This document shows, in pieces, positions 60,467 to 64,000 of a stretch of DNA of 64,000 bases. Every line of letters starts with the position of its first letter. The first letter of the stretch is position 1. Source of the stretch: CAYLQA01 sp964385695 (GTDB lineage Bacteria > Desulfobacterota > Desulfobulbia > Desulfobulbales > Desulfurivibrionaceae); contig CAYLQA010000012.1 in NCBI GenBank assembly GCA_964385695.1, forward strand, positions 4,620 to 68,619. Reading direction: 5' to 3'. The notes under the pieces were generated by a model. It worked only from the letters and a program-made list of their open reading frames with translations, had not been told where the DNA came from and did not search any database. Position numbers and translations under genes: made by a program.

Positions 60467-61695
60467 GCGGCGCATCAGGGGTAACCGAACAGGTTGCCGA
60501 AACACTTGATAAATTTCCGGGCGGCATCAAGCTTGTTGACTCCATCGAGTTCCTGGTCTCCTGGGCCAGGGCCAACTCCCTGTGGCCGCTTGTATACGGT
60601 ACGGCTTGCTGCGCCATGGAAATGATGTCCGCAGGCTCCTCCCGGCATGACTGGGCCCGTTTTGGGGTTGAGGTGGCCAGGGCAACCCCCAGACAGGCAG
60701 ACCTTATCGTGCTGGCAGGCACCATCGTGGAAAAGATGGGCGAAAACCTGATCACCCTCTATGAGCAGATGCCCGCGCCCAAGTATGTGATTGCCATGGG
60801 CTCCTGCGCCATTTCCGGCGGTCCTTTTTACTATGACACCTACTCGGTGATCCGGGGCGGCGACAGGCTCATTCCTGTTGATGTTTATGTGCCCGGCTGC
60901 CCTCCGCGGCCCGAGGCTTTACTCTACGGCATCATGGAGCTGCAGGAAAAGATTAGAAAGGAGGGCCGCCGCAACCCCTGGCAGGTCGGCAAGGTTCTCA
61001 CCGCTCCCCTTATAGATCCCCTTACTCTGGCAAAAAAGGAGTGGGCTGCTGAAGAGAAGAAAAATGAGAGAGAGCAGGAGCTTGCCCGCGAACAGTTCAA
61101 GCTCGCAAACCCGGATTACAAGCCGCCTAAACCGCAACGGATTGCAAAGGAAAAATTCGAGGCGCTTACCAGGACAGAAAGCAAGCCAAACGGCCTTGAT
61201 AACGCCTCGATATTTGCTGCGCTGCAAAAGGCCTTTCCCACAGTCAGCCTATTCCGGCAACAGGAGAGCAGCCCGACCACAATGGCTGAACTGGGTGCGG
61301 ATTACATCCTTGATGTGGAGATAGGACCGGAGCAATACCCGGATCTGATTCGCTTCATCAAAGAGGATCAGGAACTGGGCTTTGATCTCCTGCTGCAGGT
61401 AACAGCGGTTGATTGGCAGGAGCATTTCGACATCCTGGTCCACCTGCTCTCCACCGAGCACGGGCATAAGCTTTTTATCCGCTGCCCGGTGAGCAAAGAG
61501 GAGCCTGAGATACGCACCATCTCGGATATTTTCGAGGGTGCCCAGTGGCATGAGCGGGAGGTGTTCGATCTGTTCGGCATCCGCTTTTCCGGCCACCCGG
61601 ACATGCGGCGCATTTTTCTCAAAGACGATTTCCCCGGTTACCCGCTGCGTAAGGATTTTGAGGAACCGGAGCTGGTGATAAAACGGCCTTATTGA
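60457..61695 (+). CDS. nuoBC: Fused NADH-quinone oxidoreductase subunits B and C
   Basis: 412 residues. NuoB occupies about 1-170 with the N2 cluster cysteines in TACCAMEMM, AMGSCAISGGPFYY and VPGCPPRPEALLYG. A charged linker (about 190-245: EEKKNEREQELAREQF) leads to NuoC (about 265-412), with ITAVDW-like VTAVDWQEHFDILVHLL, WHEREVFDLFGIRFSGHPDM and DDFPGYPLRKDFE. One continuous frame, so a true gene fusion. In many bacteria C is fused to D instead; here D is separate. Followed by the GIY-YIG element before nuoD. Confidence 0.95.
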   Translation: MGVGGASGVTEQVAETLDKFPGGIKLVDSIEFLVSWARANSLWPLVYGTACCAMEMMSAGSSRHDWARFGVEVARATPRQADLIVLAGTIVEKMGENLITLYEQMPAPKYVIAMGSCAISGGPFYYDTYSVIRGGDRLIPVDVYVPGCPPRPEALLYGIMELQEKIRKEGRRNPWQVGKVLTAPLIDPLTLAKKEWAAEEKKNEREQELAREQFKLANPDYKPPKPQRIAKEKFEALTRTESKPNGLDNASIFAALQKAFPTVSLFRQQESSPTTMAELGADYILDVEIGPEQYPDLIRFIKEDQELGFDLLLQVTAVDWQEHFDILVHLLSTEHGHKLFIRCPVSKEEPEIRTISDIFEGAQWHEREVFDLFGIRFSGHPDMRRIFLKDDFPGYPLRKDFEEPELVIKRPY

Positions 61696-61773
61696 ACTCT
61701 CCCACGGTGATTATTGCGACTTGAGGGGCATCCACTTAGAGCAAGTAATAGCAAAACATAAGCCCTTCATGTC

Positions 61774-62132
61774 GTCATTCCCGCGCAGGCGGGAATCCAG
61801 AAGGTATTTAGATGAGCAAACAATTTTATGTCTATATCCTCGCAAGGAAGCGAAACGGCACCTTATATACCGGAGTAACATCGAATTTGCCTCAACGGAT
61901 CTGGCAGCATAAAAATGATCAGATTGACGGTTTTAGCAAAAAGTACAATGTCAAACAGCTTGTTTACCTTGAAAAGCACGATACTGCTGAAAGCGCCATT
62001 ACCAGAGAGAAGCAAATCAAGAAATGGAACAGGGCCTGGAAGCTGAAATTGATAGAAAAAGAGAATCCGCAATGGAAAGACCTCTATGATTTGATTCTGC
62101 AATAGCTGGATTCCCGCCTGCGCGGGAATGAC
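61774..62132. mobile_element. GIY-YIG gene bounded by perfect 27-bp inverted repeats
   Basis: Left repeat 61774-61800 and right repeat 62106-62132 are exact inverted copies. Each holds ATTCCC-GCGCAGGC-GGGAAT and ends CCAG/CTGG toward the gene. The ORF starts 11 bases after the left repeat and its stop codon abuts the right repeat, so the element is essentially gene plus ends (359 bp). No simple target duplication is visible at its edges. It interrupts the nuo operon between nuoBC and nuoD. Confidence 0.75.
61812..62105 (+). CDS. GIY-YIG nuclease superfamily protein
   Basis: 97 residues, the whole UvrC-N/YhbQ-type fold: YVYILARKRNGTLYTGVTSN (GIY and the YTG form of YIG), Arg in LPQRIWQHK, and the metal-binding Glu in SAITREKQIKKWNRAWK. 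Key Tyr, Arg and Glu are all present, so it may be an active nuclease. GAAGG lies eight bases before the ATG. It is not part of complex I and is carried between inverted repeats. Confidence 0.92.
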   Translation: MSKQFYVYILARKRNGTLYTGVTSNLPQRIWQHKNDQIDGFSKKYNVKQLVYLEKHDTAESAITREKQIKKWNRAWKLKLIEKENPQWKDLYDLILQ

Positions 62133-62296
62133 GGGGGGGAATGAGGAAAAGAGAGCATTGTGATTCAGATAAACTGACAACTTGCTCTAAATGGATAATC
62201 CCTTTGCGATTTAAGGGGCATCACACTGGGTAGTCACCAATTGTTAGCACTTCAGAGCGGCAATCTTATGCGGCTCAACACACGAGTAGGATAAAC

Positions 62297-63454
62297 ATGG
62301 AATTACAACCTGTAGACAAATACATCCCTGAGGGTTTCAACGCGGGGCTGAGCAGCGATGAAACATCGGAGGAATACTTTCTCAACATGGGGCCGCAGCA
62401 CCCAAGCACCCATGGGGTTTTGCGACTGGTACTCAAGCTCGACGGCGAAAGCGTGAAAGAGGCTGTGCCGCATCTGGGATACGTGCACCGCGGCATCGAA
62501 AAGCTGGCGGAAAGCCAGACCTATTTGCAAAACATCCACCTCACCGACCGGCTCGATTATCTCTCCAGCCACATCAATAATCTCGGTTACTGCCTGGCCG
62601 TGGAAAAGGCTCTTGATATTGGGGTGCCGGAGCGGGGTGAGTATATCAGGGTCATGGTCAGCGAGTTGCAGCGCATCCAATCGCATCTACTCTGGTGGGG
62701 CGTATCGGGCATGGACCTTGGGGCGATCAGCACCTTTCTTTACGGCTTTAAAGAAAGGGAAATGATCACCGACATCTTTGAGGAGATGTGCGGGGCCAGG
62801 CTGACCATGAACTTTTTCCGGCCCGGCGGCTCCTTTGCCGACGTTACCGAAAGCTTTATACCCCGGGTGAAAAAGGTCATCGAACGGATGCGTGTTGCCC
62901 TGGATGAATACAACACCCTCTTGACCGGCAACATCATCTTTGAAGAGCGGACAAAATCCATCGGCATCCTCAGCAAAGAAAAGGCTCTTTCCTATGGCTG
63001 CAGCGGCGCGGTGCTGCGAGCCTCGGGCGTGAGTTATGACGTGCGCCGCAGTGACCCATATTCGATTTACGACCGTTTCGATTTTGATATTCCCACGGGC
63101 ACGGCCGGCGACTCCTATGACCGCTATTGCATGAAAATGGAAGAGATGGCCCAATCCGTTCGCATCCTGGAGCAGGCTGTAAAGGGCTTCCCGGAAGGCC
63201 CCTATCGCAGCAAGGAGCAAACAGCCTATCGCCTGCCAAAGGGGAGCTATTACAGCCAGGTGGAAACCGCCCGCGGACTGCTTGGCACTTATATCATTGC
63301 CGAAGGTGGCGCGAAGCCGTACCGGGTTAAATTTCGCTCACCAAGCTTTTCCAACCTGAGCGCCCTGTGCGAGATGGCAGTGGGCCACAAAATTGCCGAC
63401 CTGGTAACCATTCTGGCAACCTTGGATTTTGTAGTGCCGGAAATCGACCGCTAG
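62297..63454 (+). CDS. nuoD: NADH-quinone oxidoreductase subunit D
   Basis: 385 residues. Visible: EEYFLNMGPQHPSTHGVLRL, HLGYVHRGIEKLAE, LTDRLDYLSSHINNLGYCLA, GVSGMDLGAISTF, RPGGSFADVTE and a C-terminal ALCEMAVGHKIADLVTILA. These are NuoD/49-kDa signatures around the quinone site. Separate from NuoC here. The 600 bases between nuoBC and nuoD are taken up by the GIY-YIG element and outer repeats. Confidence 0.97.
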   Translation: MELQPVDKYIPEGFNAGLSSDETSEEYFLNMGPQHPSTHGVLRLVLKLDGESVKEAVPHLGYVHRGIEKLAESQTYLQNIHLTDRLDYLSSHINNLGYCLAVEKALDIGVPERGEYIRVMVSELQRIQSHLLWWGVSGMDLGAISTFLYGFKEREMITDIFEEMCGARLTMNFFRPGGSFADVTESFIPRVKKVIERMRVALDEYNTLLTGNIIFEERTKSIGILSKEKALSYGCSGAVLRASGVSYDVRRSDPYSIYDRFDFDIPTGTAGDSYDRYCMKMEEMAQSVRILEQAVKGFPEGPYRSKEQTAYRLPKGSYYSQVETARGLLGTYIIAEGGAKPYRVKFRSPSFSNLSALCEMAVGHKIADLVTILATLDFVVPEIDR

Positions 63455-63486
63455 TGTCACGTCAAGCCTGTGGTGGAGGTTACGTT

Positions 63487-63606
63487 CCTTCTCCCCCTGG
63501 GGGAGAGGGCAAGGGTGAGGGGGATTAGGGCGCATGCTGCAAACCTCGGTGCTTTCCGCAACCTCTTTCACCCCCCCCCAACCCTCCCCCATCAAGGGAG
63601 AGGGAG
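63487..63606. repeat. Inverted repeat between nuoD and nuoH (family G)
   Basis: Left part CTTCTCCCCCTGGGGGAGAG then GGCAAGGGTGAGGGGG; right part has CCCCCCAACCCTCCCCC then CAAGGGAGAGGGAG, the inverted form. A second insertion-like element within the nuo operon. Confidence 0.65.
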
Positions 63607-63678
63607 CATAAGACGGAGCGATTGCGCCATTTTACACATGACATATTTAGCCGGAGGAACGGAGGAATAACAACAATT

Positions 63679-64000
63679 ATGAATCAACTTCTCACTGACA
63701 AAATATACCCGGTCCATAATGCAGCCGGGGATCTGGTGCGGCAGCATTTACCCGACAGTGCCGTATACATCAACGGCTTTGTAACCATTGCCGCTTTATT
63801 GCTGCTGGTGGCCCTACTGCCGGTTTTTCTCATCTGGCTGGAGCGCAAGGTGGCTGCTCGTTTTCAGGCCCGGCTCGGCCCCATGCGCGTTGGCTACCAT
63901 GGTCTGCTGCAATCCACCGCAGATGGGCTCAAATTGATCTTCAAAGAAGTTCTCATGCCCGAGGGAGCAGAACGCTTTATCTTTGTTCTGGCCCCGATAC
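63679..64000 (+). CDS. nuoH: NADH-quinone oxidoreductase subunit H (5' part)
   Basis: The first 107 codons are present; the rest lies off the right edge. A membrane helix (ITIAALLLLVALLPVFL-like: VTIAALLLLVALLPVFLIW) is followed by LERKVAARFQARLGPMRVG, the NuoH hallmark, and GLLQSTADGLKLIFKE. AGCCGGAGGAACGGAGG lies upstream of the ATG. nuoH directly after nuoD means E, F and G are not in this operon. Confidence 0.95.
   Translation, partial: MNQLLTDKIYPVHNAAGDLVRQHLPDSAVYINGFVTIAALLLLVALLPVFLIWLERKVAARFQARLGPMRVGYHGLLQSTADGLKLIFKEVLMPEGAERFIFVLAPI

Overview
The window looks like a chromosomal segment of a Gram-negative anaerobe, most probably a member of the Desulfobacterota (former Deltaproteobacteria; Desulfobulbales or Desulfuromonadales would fit). 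This is inferred from the type II secretion cluster, an indolepyruvate:ferredoxin oxidoreductase/PaaK/Liv block, a complex I operon that runs A-BC-D-H without E, F or G, CHASE4 and multi-PAS sensors, and a very high load of small palindromic repeats. No rRNA, tRNA, CRISPR array or prophage was seen.

1-24.2 kb (minus strand): a split type II secretion locus. Transcription starts near 24.2 kb with gspI-J-K-L-M-N. A consensus sigma70-type promoter at 19.4 kb then drives an STN-domain coiled-coil protein and three very large exported repeat proteins of 1917, 673 and 1550 codons. After a terminator come gspC-D-E-F, which run off the left edge. The three giants have signal peptides and sit inside the secretion locus, so they are likely its substrates. 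The 1550-residue protein starts with a cohesin-like domain and the 673-residue protein ends in a duplicated dockerin-like calcium motif.

24.2-41.3 kb: an IS3-type remnant fused to the tail of a receiver domain, a DEAD-box helicase, an inverted pair of hairpin repeats, uup (ABC-F), folA, two CHASE4 sensor proteins, a hybrid histidine kinase, ettA (ABC-F), a GGDEF diguanylate cyclase divergent from a ferredoxin-nitroreductase, and a REC-REC-HD-GYP protein. The last is preceded by a GEMM-I (c-di-GMP-I) riboswitch with a terminator, so a c-di-GMP phosphodiesterase is apparently controlled by its own substrate.

41.5-58.8 kb (plus strand): slyX, an XPB-like helicase and an outer-membrane porin, then an amino-acid uptake and catabolism block: iorAB, paaK, an ACT-domain protein, two tandem livJ-type binding proteins, livHMGF, a second paaK and a class I aminotransferase. 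Together these could import aromatic or branched-chain amino acids, transaminate them, oxidise the 2-oxo acids to acyl-CoA with ferredoxin as acceptor, and activate the free acids.

58.9-64 kb: a LysR regulator divergent from nuoA, a fused nuoBC, nuoD and the start of nuoH. Between nuoBC and nuoD lies a 359-bp element: a GIY-YIG nuclease gene bounded by perfect 27-bp inverted repeats that abut the ORF. Similar repeat pairs without the gene occur at 35.3 and 52.2 kb.

At least eight families of short dispersed inverted repeats fill the intergenic spaces. In two of them the stem sequence differs between copies while the pairing is kept.
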